64,000 bases of DNA, from assembly GCA_018398815.1 (NCBI GenBank), contig CM031626.1, positions 37,665,110 through 37,729,109 of the forward strand, in the 5' to 3' direction. This DNA is from Conus ventricosus (lineage: Eukaryota; Mollusca; Gastropoda; Neogastropoda; Conidae). The notes beneath the pieces are model-generated. The model was not told the DNA's origin, ran no database searches, and was given only the letters and a program-made list of their open reading frames with translations. Position numbers and translations under genes: made by a program. Positions within the stretch are counted from its first letter, which is position 1, and the number at the start of each line of letters is the position of its first letter. Positions 32,239 to 42,382 of this stretch are shown here, piece by piece.

Positions 32239-33488
32239 TTAGTATAGTATATCGTTTAATCTGTTATCTTTAATATTCAGCTGCGCATCATATATTAAAA
32301 ACAAATGTACATTAAGCGGTTTATCGGCTTCTTCTTCTTTATCAATTTGAATGTTTATTACGTCTCTCACAGTTCTCCCGCTTCCATGCAACTGATTATC
32401 CTCTGTTGACCTTAGGTCAATCCATAAACCGTATTTCGTTGTTAAATAATATAAAGCCTAACATTGTGAAGATGTAAATCTTTAGACACAAGGCCAACTG
32501 TTGGATTTCTACACTCCCGCCTCCAAACAGTTTTTTTATTTCATCAAAATGCTGAAAAAGGGGTTAAGCCCGCTAGCGTAGATTTGGTTAGGCTACCCTC
32601 AATCGAACTTGTACTTTCGTTATTTTGGATTAAAAAAACTTTTCACTTGCTCTTTTGAACGGTTCTTCATCTTCACACAGAAATTTAATACCTTTAAAGC
32701 GATCTTGCTGCGACGCTAAAACTAAAATCCATATAGTGTCTGCCTGCTTCTGGGATATGTTGTTGATGAATCACTCTTTCGTAATATATTGTTTATTTTA
32801 AACTGATATTGTTGCTCAATCACCTTTCTAAGTGAGGGTTGCTAACAACGTCAAACTCTAACGAGATGTCAGAAATGCTGTACTTTGCTTCGTGTCTAAA
32901 TGATCTGATAAACTTTTGTATTCATTAAAAGTTAAGTTCATGCCAATCTGTTTTTTAATGCTCCTTGATATTTACGGCGCATGCGCTTTTAATAACTCAA
33001 AATCTAAGGGAATAGAAACGATTTCCTACAAAAAATTTAGAGTAGAGACTTTTTGCTGCTTTTAGCATCTGCGCCAAGTGCGGCGCCTATTCTAAGTTTT
33101 AGTGCTTTTCATTATCTATTCCTTGAAAGCAAGATGGGCCTTTCATTCGGTTAGCCATAGATCAAATAGTTAAAAATATGTCTGCATTGTGAAAGAAAAT
33201 TTTTCTTGCCCTCAATTTTTATAGAAATTTTTTTAACGATTGCCCGTCCAAATTCTGGACAACTGCCCGTTGGGGTCTGTTGTTGAAGCGAGTTCTATTT
33301 GAAGGGGTAAGACGGGGCAGAGCCTGGCACAATCACTTATCCGCTCTAGTCTGGAAATTTAACAGTAAGAATTTGATCCGATCAATAGAAGTTGTTTATT
33401 TGGAACAGTAATATTCGATTATTTCCCTGCACGCCAAGGGGCTTTTCAGGCTTCTATGGGGGTCAGAATGTGCCAATAATTGTGGCAT
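32239..33488 (-). pseudogene. Structural protein A (capsid candidate), frame-broken
   Basis: It begins at MPQLLAHSDPHR (33,488) and ends LNIKDNRLNDILY at the stop at 32,239. The readable C-terminal block LWLDLRSTEDNQLHGSGR lies near 32,440-32,385. The homologue in the third element (52,987-51,760) is much better preserved and shows the same C-terminal wording, LWLDFRSTFDNRLFGSGER. Length is about 415 codons. The family is widespread in invertebrate Polinton-like elements. I take it to be a virion structural protein, perhaps a jelly-roll capsid protein, from its position and conservation; the fold is inference. It is divergently arranged with the plus-strand gene starting 37 bp away at 33,525, so a shared bidirectional promoter is likely. 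Confidence 0.55.
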
Positions 33489-33524
33489 TTTTATGAGCAA
33501 AATTAAAAAGTAATTATTTAAAAC

Positions 33525-34660
33525 ATGCGGGAAATTTGAGCTGAAAAAGATTATATGTTTTGTCGTGGAGACAATATGATTTAAATGATCCTTTGAACGG
33601 CATCGCTCAATGCTCTAAATGCGGCGTGAATTAACAAAAGTACGGCGGAGCATTTTAAAAAAGTTTAGGCAGAACCCCCGAATTTATAGACCAAAGGGGA
33701 TTTTGAATTAGAGAGGGTCATTTGTCGTAAAAAACCGATCAGGACAACTTGTCGGCTTCCCACCTAACCAGAACCCATAAAAAGTTTTTACCCAAAGGGA
33801 GTAAAATTATAAAAGATGGGGTTTGTGAAAGATCAAATCGCTTGTTTTGTTAGGCAAAATTAAGGGCGGAGGCATTTTTCTAAACTTCAAAACACACTGC
33901 AGCACTCCCAACGTAACAATACAAACATGAACTTAAAAAATTAATCATCGCAGAGAAAAATAATGCAATAAAAGCAGAAACCAGTTTTTCAGAAGAAAAC
34001 AGCATTAAAAACATCAGACTCACCGCTACCCATGCGAGAATAGCACGCCTTGATCATGCTTTAAGAGCATCGAGGCAATTAACAAACAATTTTAGCAAAA
34101 CTGGTTGAACTAAGGGAGAATATAAAAGAGAAAAAGAAAAACTCGTTGAGGCTGATGAGGGCCAACTTAGGGCCTGATATTAAAAAAGAATACCCAAGAC
34201 TAAAAAGATCTTGAAAAAGAAGATATCAAGACTAGAAGCGTTGTCTACTAACCGAGAACAATTACGAACTAAAGTGAGCAGAATAAGAGAAACTATAAAA
34301 GAATTTTAATATGAAGACACAACGCTAGCAGAACGAATCCGAACACGTTTAAGAGCAAGGAGTCACTTAGTAAGCGTTATAAAGCCTTGGGATTTGCAAT
34401 AGTAATGGTGTTGGCTATTGGGGCGGCGTGGCCAAAGTTCAGTGCCACACAACCATCGCCTCACCTGATAAATCATGGTAAAAAAACAGCTTGATATTTT
34501 GGGCAATTATTAAAAAAATACTGAAAAGGGCTATAGACTCTTTTACCTGGTATATTAGGAGGTATTGTTAGCTGGCTTTGTCACTGCAAGCAAGTAGTTG
34601 GCTTTATGGCTGAGCACTTATGGACATTAGTTCTTTAATTTGGGTTTTTATTTAGTAGAT
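33525..34660 (+). pseudogene. Coiled-coil protein with a hydrophobic C-terminal end, frame-broken
   Basis: It starts at the ATG at 33,525. Downstream frames are Lys/Glu/Arg-rich and repetitive (about 33,950-34,330), as expected of a long coiled coil. A TLAERIRTRLRARSH block lies at 34,321-34,365, a hydrophobic segment FAIVMVLAIGAAWP near 34,395-34,430, and LPGILGGIVSWL near 34,545-34,585, followed by a second hydrophobic stretch FMAEHLWTLV near 34,600-34,630. Acidic coiled coil, R-E-Q hinge and Gly-rich membrane-like C-terminus are a recurring Polinton protein layout in marine invertebrates. Function is unknown; a virion core or membrane role is a guess. Homologues lie at 45.50-46.77 kb and 53.02-54.23 kb. 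Confidence 0.55.
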
Positions 34661-35956
34661 AAAGACCAAGTAATCCTAGCCAGATATCAAGACAAGGTTT
34701 GTTTTTCTATTTGTTTCGCGAACAAGTCGCGAGCTTTGCTGAGTCTTAAATACTTTGGGGTTTGACTTCGGAATTAGATGACTTAATCTTGGGTGTTCTT
34801 TTTTTTTGTAATATTACTGGTCAGAATTTTATGTGTTTTCCCAACCTTCTGTCATTGCCTGCCTATAAGAATTTCATTATTATGGGTTTATTATTGAAAC
34901 CTATCTGGATCTGAGGTCAGAAGGCAGCATGTATAAACCCAGTGCCAACAGAAAAGTCTACTTTCGATCTTGCGTATTGTAAAACATTTTGGTACCTTTT
35001 AATACTTGAAGCAAATCAACGTAGAATTAATAGCGTCCTCTAAATTTGCCAATACTGTTTTTTGTGCATCAAAGCCAGTAGAAGGATCAGTTATGCTCGA
35101 TCTTGCCTGTGCTTGCGAAACCCAGCAAACACCAACGTGAGTCGAAAAAGAGTCGTTATTCGTTCTATTCCCGCTCTAGTTAGGCCCTTAGAAGTGTCTA
35201 AGATAAATGTTGTCCATGCTGTTTTATGCTCTTGCTGTAGGGACCGGGCTGAACAGTTGGGCCTGAAAAGAAAGTTTTGAAAGGAGGAAAGCCAGTCATA
35301 GTTATACTTTCTGTGCGTGCCCGAAATAAAGGTCGCCTAGGCCATGATTAAGATCCAACTTTGTCTAAAGTCCCGTCTTGATGTTAATATTGAATTCGTT
35401 ACAGATTCTTTCAAAAGCCTTCATGTCTATTCTGTTGCTGAAAGATTTTAAAAGGTTTGTCCATTTGGTAATGTGCTTGCAGTTCAGTCAAAATACGTCT
35501 AAAGGTGTAATAGAAATGAAATCTGTACACTGACCTCACCAAAGGGTCATGGTGATTTAAAAAGATCGGCATACGCCACTCTACACCCCGTGATGCGCAA
35601 AACACAGCAAAGTTTAACTGGTTCTGATAAAACAGCATCGGGTTTACTAACCACGCTTTCTTGATGTTTGGGCGTTTTCAATAGGGGGATTAAGATAGCT
35701 CTTTAATGGAGTACTCACCTTTTATGAAAAGAGGCAGTCTGGGTCACAGCAAGTCAAGGGTGTCAGTTGCTATATTTTTAAGGGTTGTAGTGCGGCCCCA
35801 ACAGAATATTTTGCGCCAGTATATTTGAATGCACTCATTTTTAATTTGTTTAAAAATGTTTGTAACAATAACAACCCAAGACCGTCCTTCGTTTTTAGAA
35901 CATGCTATTAATAACGAATGCGGAACCAGAACGGTCGCGCTCCATGAAATATTCAC
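34661..35956 (-). pseudogene. Structural protein B (capsid/penton candidate), frame-broken
   Basis: It starts at MNISWSATVLVPHSLL (35,956). MLFYQNQLNFAVFC and PLVRSVYRFHFYY with RRILTELQ lie at 35,638-35,470. A block ending in CNEFNINIKTG lies near 35,410-35,375, and DPSTGF, KYWQ and DLRSQIGFNN-type patches follow to about 34,890. The homologue in the third element (55,491-54,215) has the same order with longer open frames: FYNPKFLDFSLL, VISPYDVLPESVKFCRLL, RRILTELQVPLPSDN, NAYERICNEFNINPSTDFR. About 430 codons. I know the family from invertebrate Polintons but cannot say which capsid component it is. It converges with the coiled-coil gene. Confidence 0.55.
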
Positions 35957-35969
35957 AAAGTCGAAGGGT

Positions 35970-36523
35970 TTTTAATATAAGCGAAACCAAGGGGGAAAAA
36001 TAAGATTACAAAAAGTTGTGGGGCTCAAAGCTAACCAGTTAACAATACCCGATGGTTATTACGGGTTTTGCTCACTAAAAGAAGCAATGAGTAAATTCGG
36101 CATTACTCTCAAACTTAACAATGCAAATCTAAAAACAATATTAACATTCGAACCTGAAAAAGCAGATTACTTATTTGATAAAGAGCTAGCTAAAATGTTA
36201 GGCTTTAAAGTTGACACTCAGGTCACTAAAAGATTTGTTGTTGCGCCAAACGAAACTACTTTTAAGGGGGAAATCCGCCCCGATCTTGCATTACATTCAT
36301 TACTTTATGTTCATTTTTGGGTGAGCTGAGCACTGATGAAAACTTATATGATGGAAGGCCCTCAAATGTTTTAAGAGCTTTACCGGCGAGGAAAGCTGCA
36401 TATTTCGATTATGAAATTATACAATTCCCTAATTTACAGTTTAAAAGATTAGTTTGTGGGAGGGTTGGATCATTTAATATAAAAATTGCAGACAAAGCAG
36501 GGGAAAATTGTGAAATGCGATAA
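35970..36523 (+). pseudogene. Small virion-protein candidate, one frameshift
   Basis: LKANQLTIPDGYYGFCSLKE and KEAMSKFGITLKL lie at 36,021-36,115, with KELAKMLGF at 36,181-36,207. The frame shifts at the TTTTTGGGTGAG stretch (36,313-36,325) and continues as ELSTDENLYDGRPSNVLRAL to the stop at 36,521-36,523. The P-x-G-Y-Y ... L-A-K-M-L-G-F layout recurs in small Polinton structural proteins of invertebrates. The third element keeps IPDGYYSFCSLREVLAIFGI at 55,653-55,712. Exact role unknown. Confidence 0.6.
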
Positions 36524-36566
36524 CCTACACCTTTTTTTGGAAATAAAATAATAAACTGTACTAAAA

Positions 36567-37423
36567 ATGTCGCGTGGGCCCGAAGAATCCGGAGTTACAT
36601 TAGCGCCTGTAAGGGGTATAACTTTTGAATTAAAAGACCTTGCAGATGTTGCGGATTGAACAGACGGTGAGATAGGTGCTTTGTATGGTTTTGAGTACAC
36701 TAAAGATGGTGATTTAAAGCAAAGAGGTTGACGACAACAAAAGGTTTCCTAAACTAGAACACTACGCATCTAGAAGCAAATAAAGTTGGCCAGTATGAAT
36801 ATAAAATAGTTCGAAAACCTGACCTCAAATGGCACTTAGAACCAATTTAGAATGGAAATAAAAAATTTGAATTCTAAGCCCATTTACATATTTTAAGCCG
36901 TCAAAAAGTTTCAGAAAAGCATTCAACTCTGGCCTTACATTAAGTCTTTTGCGGACGACAATAGTCGGAAAATTGAATAACGCCGTATGGGAAAGCAGTA
37001 CATCCTCCACAGAAAAGAAACAGTTGTAAAAAAGCTTCTACAAAATTACAGTTCTTTCCAAGCAAAAAATTAGGAGACACGTTCACAATGATATTTAAAA
37101 ATTTCAGTCTTTAAAGATGTGAAGAGGGATGGGGTTGTGGGCGTTAGTGACGTCCTTATAGAAGGAATTAATATTAGCTGGCAAAACTTAGACGTTAAAC
37201 GCCTTAACGTTGTTGTCGTCGTTCTTCACAATGGTGAGGATATTAAGATCATAACAACAAGCAACAAAATCAATGTTGACTTAAAATAGAAACAATCTTA
37301 CAGAACTGAATTGGATTAATCTTACACATTTAGGCCTCGTAGGGTTTTATTATACTGAACAAGTTTTGACGGAGAGTATGATAAAAATAATAACTGGATT
37401 AGATTAAATTCTGTTATAAAACT
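36567..37423 (+). pseudogene. Unknown Polinton protein, frame-broken
   Basis: It starts at MSRGPEESGVTLAPVRG (36,567), then ELKDLADVAD, GEIGALYGFEYTKDGDLK (36,670-36,723) and a long region with several breaks. It ends with SVFKDVKRDGVVGVSDVL (37,108-37,161), GINISWQNLDVKRLNVVVV and FDGEYDKNNNWIRL (37,365-37,405). The C-terminal part looks like beta-rich sequence. It sits directly upstream of the ATPase, separated by a few bases, which suggests co-expression. I do not recognise a domain. Confidence 0.5.
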
Positions 37424-38030
37424 ATGGAGCAGTTAAACTTTATGATAAAATCCCCTCATTGCTCATTGATTTGTGGGCAGACTGGTTGTGGAAAAACAAT
37501 ATTTGTCCTAGACCTATTACAAACAGTTATCGCTATAATTTAATCATATTGTGGTTTTCTGTCCAACACTTAAATGGAACAAAGCATATCATGAAGAAGG
37601 TTTATATGGACAGATGATGACATATATTTAGTTGATCCTAGCAATAAACTGAGTGAGTGTTTAGAACAGTTTTATAGACTGTTTGAAGGAAACGCAAACA
37701 CTATTATTATAGATGACTGTTCGCAGAAAGAGACATAGTTAAAAAGAGAACACTTTGTCAAAACTAGCTTTCAGCGGAAGGCATGCTAGGATAAGTGTGT
37801 GGATTTTATGCCAAAAATATAACTCAGTTTTAAAAGACTTTAGAGAACAGTTAAAGACTGTAGTGTTATTTCACATGAAAGACAGAGACTCATTTGAAGA
37901 ATGTTTGCGCGAAAATGATGTTATTGAAAATGACCAGGAAAAACATAGGATTAAACAAAAACTGAAATCTGAAAAGTTTAGTAAATTAGTATTGAAAACG
38001 GATAACCCTACACAGTATGTCTGTTTGTAG
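37424..38030 (+). pseudogene. FtsK/HerA-type genome-packaging ATPase, two frame breaks
   Basis: It starts at MEQLNFMIKSPHCSLICG. The Walker A motif GQTGCGKT is at 37,478-37,501. A frame change lies near 37,530-37,560. The Walker B region TIIIDDC is at 37,700-37,720, followed by another break near 37,735. LSKLAFSGRHARISVWILCQ and FREQLKTVVLFHMKDRDS carry on to the stop at 38,028-38,030. About 200 codons, the usual size for Polinton and adintovirus ATPases, which pump DNA into capsids. The last 20 codons lie within the right terminal inverted repeat. The second copy is at about 49,665-50,293, and an amino-terminal piece of a homologue lies at 51,690-51,540 on the minus strand. Confidence 0.8.
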
Positions 38031-38158
38031 ATAATCGTTATTTTTTGGTTATTGAAGTCTTACTTGTCAGAGAACGTAGAAATACCAATCCTGGGTTACT
38101 TTCGCCCGAAACTGGTTGAGGGCGGAAGTGGCCCAGGATTGGTATTTCTACGTTCTCT
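37970..38158 (-). repeat. Right terminal inverted repeat with an 89-bp palindromic end
   Basis: It mirrors 22,370-22,557. The outer palindrome (38,069-38,158) has two perfect 27-nt arms, from AGAGAACGTAGAAATACC to GGTATTTCTACGTTCTCT, then a weaker inner pairing around GAAACTGGTTGA. The inner half contains the ATPase stop codon and trailer. Confidence 0.92.
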
Positions 38159-38163
38159 ACTGC

Positions 38164-38408
38164 CCAATGTGCGGTCCAAACAAAGAAGATGAAGTGCACT
38201 TTCTTTTTCATTGTTGCTTCTTGTCAGATATTCGCCGAAAATATCCTTTTTTCAACATGACTCATGTCGAGCCTACAGTAAGTGGTTTAATTAATCTTTT
38301 GGCAACAGATAATGATGCAACTATCATTGGTCTTGCTAAGTATTTAACTGATGCTACCAAGACGAGAAAAAAGAAGTTAGAACATAATGACAACAGTTCT
38401 GTAATCTA
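38164..38408 (+). pseudogene. LINE C-terminal zinc-knuckle region, right half of the interrupted copy
   Basis: CPMCGPNKEDEVHFLFHC starts here, followed by LSDIRRKYPFF and an open frame to the stop at 38,407-38,409. The C-x2-C-x8-H-x4-C spacing is the usual LINE C-terminal knuckle. It continues the coding sequence cut at 22,369: the reading frame across the two sides is kept when one copy of ACTGC is counted. It is uninterrupted over 80 codons. Confidence 0.85.
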
Positions 38409-38957
38409 ATGTTCCTTGTCTTGTCTTGGTATGTTCTTTTGTAATTAGTGGATGGCCATGTAGTCTCAGTGTGGGTGTTGTTGTTTTGTTTTACGTCTTT
38501 CCACATTACGTGATATTAGACGGAAATTTTTTTTTTTTAAATCGGGGCTTAGAAAAAAAAAGGTTAACACAACGAGTCAAAAGAATTAACTTATCTACAA
38601 CTATAACACAAAAATAGAATATCCACTTAATCAAAGATAAAAAATAATAATAATAAATAACAATAAAAATGTTTTTTAAATCTACAGACACACAACCAAA
38701 CAAAAAGAACAATCAAACATATAACTCTTCTGTTCTGTCTCACCACTGACTGTTATCGATTATAAGTATTTGCCAATTGGACTTTTAGCTAAGTGCAAAA
38801 AGAAAAGATATGTTTCACTTGCTAACAGGAAAACATTTTGAATAGGCTGTACAGACGTATTTGGAATGAATTTTTTCATTAAGTTACACAAAAGAATGTG
38901 ATCAATTGAAATGCTATGACCACATATACAATGTATATTTTCGACATACTCTGTTTT

Positions 38958-38959
<2 letters not shown>
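38409..38959. other. Probable LINE 3' region and AT-rich sequence
   Basis: This directly follows the LINE stop. It includes A- and T-runs (38,525-38,565) and AT-rich sequence to 38,690. I see no gene; short frames here are unremarkable. Confidence 0.5.

Positions 38960-39047
<88 letters not shown>
38960..39047. repeat. Perfect (GT)n microsatellite, about 44 units
   Basis: Uninterrupted (GT)n over about 88 bp. Confidence 0.98.
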
Positions 39048-39049
<2 letters not shown>

Positions 39050-39113
39050 GCGCTTGCGCACATGACCTTGCGTGCGTTTGGAACAGCGAGGTCGGGAGTG
39101 GAGAAGGGAAAGG

Positions 39114-39114
39114 T

Positions 39115-39145
<31 letters not shown>

Positions 39146-39172
39146 GGGGGGGGGAGGGGGGGGGGGGGAGGG
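39114..39172. repeat. Long interrupted G-run
   Basis: About 58 bp of almost pure G with four A interruptions. It is strongly G-quadruplex-prone on this strand. Confidence 0.97.
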
Positions 39173-39609
39173 GCGACGGGCGGTCGGGGATCTGTCGGAT
39201 TAGAGGGTGAGGTTGGGGGAGGAATGGAAGAATGTGAGCTTGCGTTTACTGTTTATGTTTGTTCGTGCAAGGTGAGAGAAGGGATTGTGAACTGGGTTTT
39301 AGAACTAAAGGGACGGGAACGGTAGCGTAGGAAAGGACGCCTGTACGGAAGTCCTCTAATAAGATTTGATCGTTTACGTGTGAGTAGTTTGATATAAATA
39401 TCTGTACCATCCTGACAATGTGAGCGATCCTTAAATCCTTTACGTTCTAATTGTTTTGTTTATTTAATCATTTAGTTTCCTTTTATTTAATGATACAATG
39501 GTATTTTCCTTATACTTTCATGATGCAATGTGTCCAGTCGTATGTGTACCCCCCATGCCTTAATGGCCCCTATAGCTGAAGGCAAATAAATCATCAAAGC
39601 GTCAAAGCG

Positions 39610-39682
<73 letters not shown>

Positions 39683-40125
39683 ACTGGAAACTAATTTCAT
39701 GCTGTGTAGGCAATGTTATTCTATGTTAATATTTTTCTTCTCCTATATCTCATCTGTGTGCGTGGGGGTGGGTATTGTGAATAGTGGACTAGATTGGGAC
39801 TTTGTGGTTTTTCTGGGCACCCAGGAAGGATATGTCTTTGTCCCTTAAGATAGTTCTGGATAAACCCATCTTCTTCTTTGTTCCCTCGTACCTTCTATGC
39901 TCTCAGTCTATACTCCCTCTTCTCACTTAGGGTCTTTCCCCACTAGGTCGTGTGAATGAGTATCTGTGTATTTGTGTAGTACAGTTGTAAATTGTCACTC
40001 TTGCCTCGTGTGGTTTGGTGGTGCGAATATTGGAGTGTTTGATTTCCGCGCACACACACTACAGAACCCCCGTCGGGCTAATTGCTCCCTGATACACATA
40101 TCACATCACAAGAGTGCCTTTAGGT
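39173..40125. other. No recognisable gene; a (CT)n microsatellite at 39,610-39,679
   Basis: (CT)n with CCTC breaks fills 39,610-39,679. Other sequence shows no ORF of note and no nameable repeat. Confidence 0.5.
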
Positions 40126-40271
40126 TGTACACCTTACCAGATCATTGTCTTTGTAACAATAGCAATGTTAGTGAAGGACCTCGTACAAAATGACAACATG
40201 TACACCCTCCCAGATCATTGTCTTTGTAACAATAGCAATGTAAGTGAAGGACATCATACAAAATGACAACA
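40126..40271. repeat. Tandem duplication, two units of about 73 bp
   Basis: TGTACACC, then CCAGATCATTGTCTTTGTAA and CAATAGCAATG up to TACAAAATGACAACA, occurs at 40,126 and again at 40,199, with about five differences. Confidence 0.93.
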
Positions 40272-40402
40272 TGAATGCAGGAAACTGCGCGGATGAAACA
40301 GCCTCCTTCCTCTTCACCTCGTAACGTGTGTCTTTAATTTCCACGTGTACCCTCTCTCCCTCTCTCCGTCTCCCCTTCCCCGTGCCCCTTATCCACCTTG
40401 GC

Positions 40403-40404
<2 letters not shown>

Positions 40405-40496
<92 letters not shown>

Positions 40497-40541
40497 GGAG
40501 AGAAAGAGAGAGAGAGAGAGTGGGGAGAGAGAGTTTGTGTG

Positions 40542-40584
<43 letters not shown>

Positions 40585-40636
40585 AGAGAGAGAGGAGAGA
40601 GAGAGAGAGAGAGATGAGGAGAGAGAGAGAGAGAGA
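40405..40636. repeat. Interrupted (GA)n microsatellite
   Basis: Long (GA)n from 40,405 with GGAG, GTGTGG and G-run breaks to 40,636. Both long frames are artefacts. Confidence 0.97.
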
Positions 40637-40829
40637 AATGAAATGAAATGAAATGAAATGAAATGAAATGAAATGAAATTTATTCAGATAGGCCACAGCC
40701 CTTCTGAAGGGGGATTACTTACAATACCTTACATGGTGATACAACAGCAACAAAATAATGCAAAAATGATACAAAAACATGAATGAGGAGTCAATCTGTT
40801 GTACAAAGTACAATATACTAGAAAGTCGA
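40637..40829 (-). mobile_element. LINE 3' end with (ATTTC)n tail
   Basis: On the minus strand the sequence ends GGGCTGTGGCCTATCTGAAT, then AAATTTCATTTCATTTC, that is, a short 3' UTR followed by about eight ATTTC units (40,637-40,679). This is the usual 3' end of a CR1/L2-like LINE, with a pentanucleotide tail. The body of the element lies in, or beyond, the assembly gap. Confidence 0.7.
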
Positions 40830-41829
40830 NNNNNNNNNNNNNNNNNNNNNNNNNNNNNNNNNNNNNNNNNNNNNNNNNNNNNNNNNNNNNNNNNNNNNNN
40901 NNNNNNNNNNNNNNNNNNNNNNNNNNNNNNNNNNNNNNNNNNNNNNNNNNNNNNNNNNNNNNNNNNNNNNNNNNNNNNNNNNNNNNNNNNNNNNNNNNNN
41001 NNNNNNNNNNNNNNNNNNNNNNNNNNNNNNNNNNNNNNNNNNNNNNNNNNNNNNNNNNNNNNNNNNNNNNNNNNNNNNNNNNNNNNNNNNNNNNNNNNNN
41101 NNNNNNNNNNNNNNNNNNNNNNNNNNNNNNNNNNNNNNNNNNNNNNNNNNNNNNNNNNNNNNNNNNNNNNNNNNNNNNNNNNNNNNNNNNNNNNNNNNNN
41201 NNNNNNNNNNNNNNNNNNNNNNNNNNNNNNNNNNNNNNNNNNNNNNNNNNNNNNNNNNNNNNNNNNNNNNNNNNNNNNNNNNNNNNNNNNNNNNNNNNNN
41301 NNNNNNNNNNNNNNNNNNNNNNNNNNNNNNNNNNNNNNNNNNNNNNNNNNNNNNNNNNNNNNNNNNNNNNNNNNNNNNNNNNNNNNNNNNNNNNNNNNNN
41401 NNNNNNNNNNNNNNNNNNNNNNNNNNNNNNNNNNNNNNNNNNNNNNNNNNNNNNNNNNNNNNNNNNNNNNNNNNNNNNNNNNNNNNNNNNNNNNNNNNNN
41501 NNNNNNNNNNNNNNNNNNNNNNNNNNNNNNNNNNNNNNNNNNNNNNNNNNNNNNNNNNNNNNNNNNNNNNNNNNNNNNNNNNNNNNNNNNNNNNNNNNNN
41601 NNNNNNNNNNNNNNNNNNNNNNNNNNNNNNNNNNNNNNNNNNNNNNNNNNNNNNNNNNNNNNNNNNNNNNNNNNNNNNNNNNNNNNNNNNNNNNNNNNNN
41701 NNNNNNNNNNNNNNNNNNNNNNNNNNNNNNNNNNNNNNNNNNNNNNNNNNNNNNNNNNNNNNNNNNNNNNNNNNNNNNNNNNNNNNNNNNNNNNNNNNNN
41801 NNNNNNNNNNNNNNNNNNNNNNNNNNNNN
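40830..41829. other. Assembly gap, exactly 1000 N
   Basis: The round length indicates a placeholder gap of unknown true size. It separates a LINE 3' end from the inside of a Polinton copy. The left end of that copy is therefore missing. Confidence 0.99.
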
Positions 41830-42382
41830 TTTTCCAAAAGGGTATCCAGAGGCTTTTTTGACAATTCTCGCAACAAAAAATGGGTTTTAAGACTGCCCTC
41901 ATTTATTTTGGCGCAATGAATAATAAAAATTTTAAGGGGGTTAAAAACCCGCCCCCCAAAAAGAAAAACAAAAATGTTGCTGAAGGAGAGTCTTCATCCG
42001 GGAAATATTACCATTTGGTTTTGAAAGAAAGGTACCTTTTTTTCGGGGAGAAGCAAAGGGGACACTCGATCAGGGGAAAAACCGCCCTTTGGAGTTTGCC
42101 CCGTATAAAAAAAAAGAAGTAAGATGAACCCGCCCGTGTATTTTTTACGAGAAACTGACACAAAAAAACAACCAGCTCCTAAAATCTTTTGAAAGAAGAA
42201 TGCAGATAATTCGCCAAACAGTTCCGCTTAATTAATTTACGGTTCTCCAGTCCCCGATTGCATATAAAACCCGATTAACAAACACCTTTTGTGTTTTTTT
42301 TCTATCTAAGATTTTTTTGTTAAAACTTTTGTGTTGATTCATGTAGATTAGATGCAGTTTTACGTTGTCTGTTGAAGGGTTG

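Larger units (their letters stand above)
22370..38158 (+). mobile_element. Polinton/Maverick (adintovirus-like) element, 15.8 kb, both ends present
   Basis: It is bounded by terminal inverted repeats (22,370-22,557 and 37,970-38,158), starts with 5'-AG, and is flanked by ACTGC duplications. It carries the Polinton core set: retroviral-type integrase, family B DNA polymerase with protein-primed-type context, packaging ATPase, and several virion-protein candidates on both strands. LINE coding sequence flanks it and is continuous once the element and one duplication copy are ignored. Most genes carry one or more single-base frame breaks. I recognised no adenain-type protease. The left 4.2 kb has no recognised gene. 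Confidence 0.9.

Noticed and set aside
40715..41902. Four ORFs of about 350-395 codons on both strands
   Set aside because: They are open only because the 1000 N placeholder contains no stop codons.
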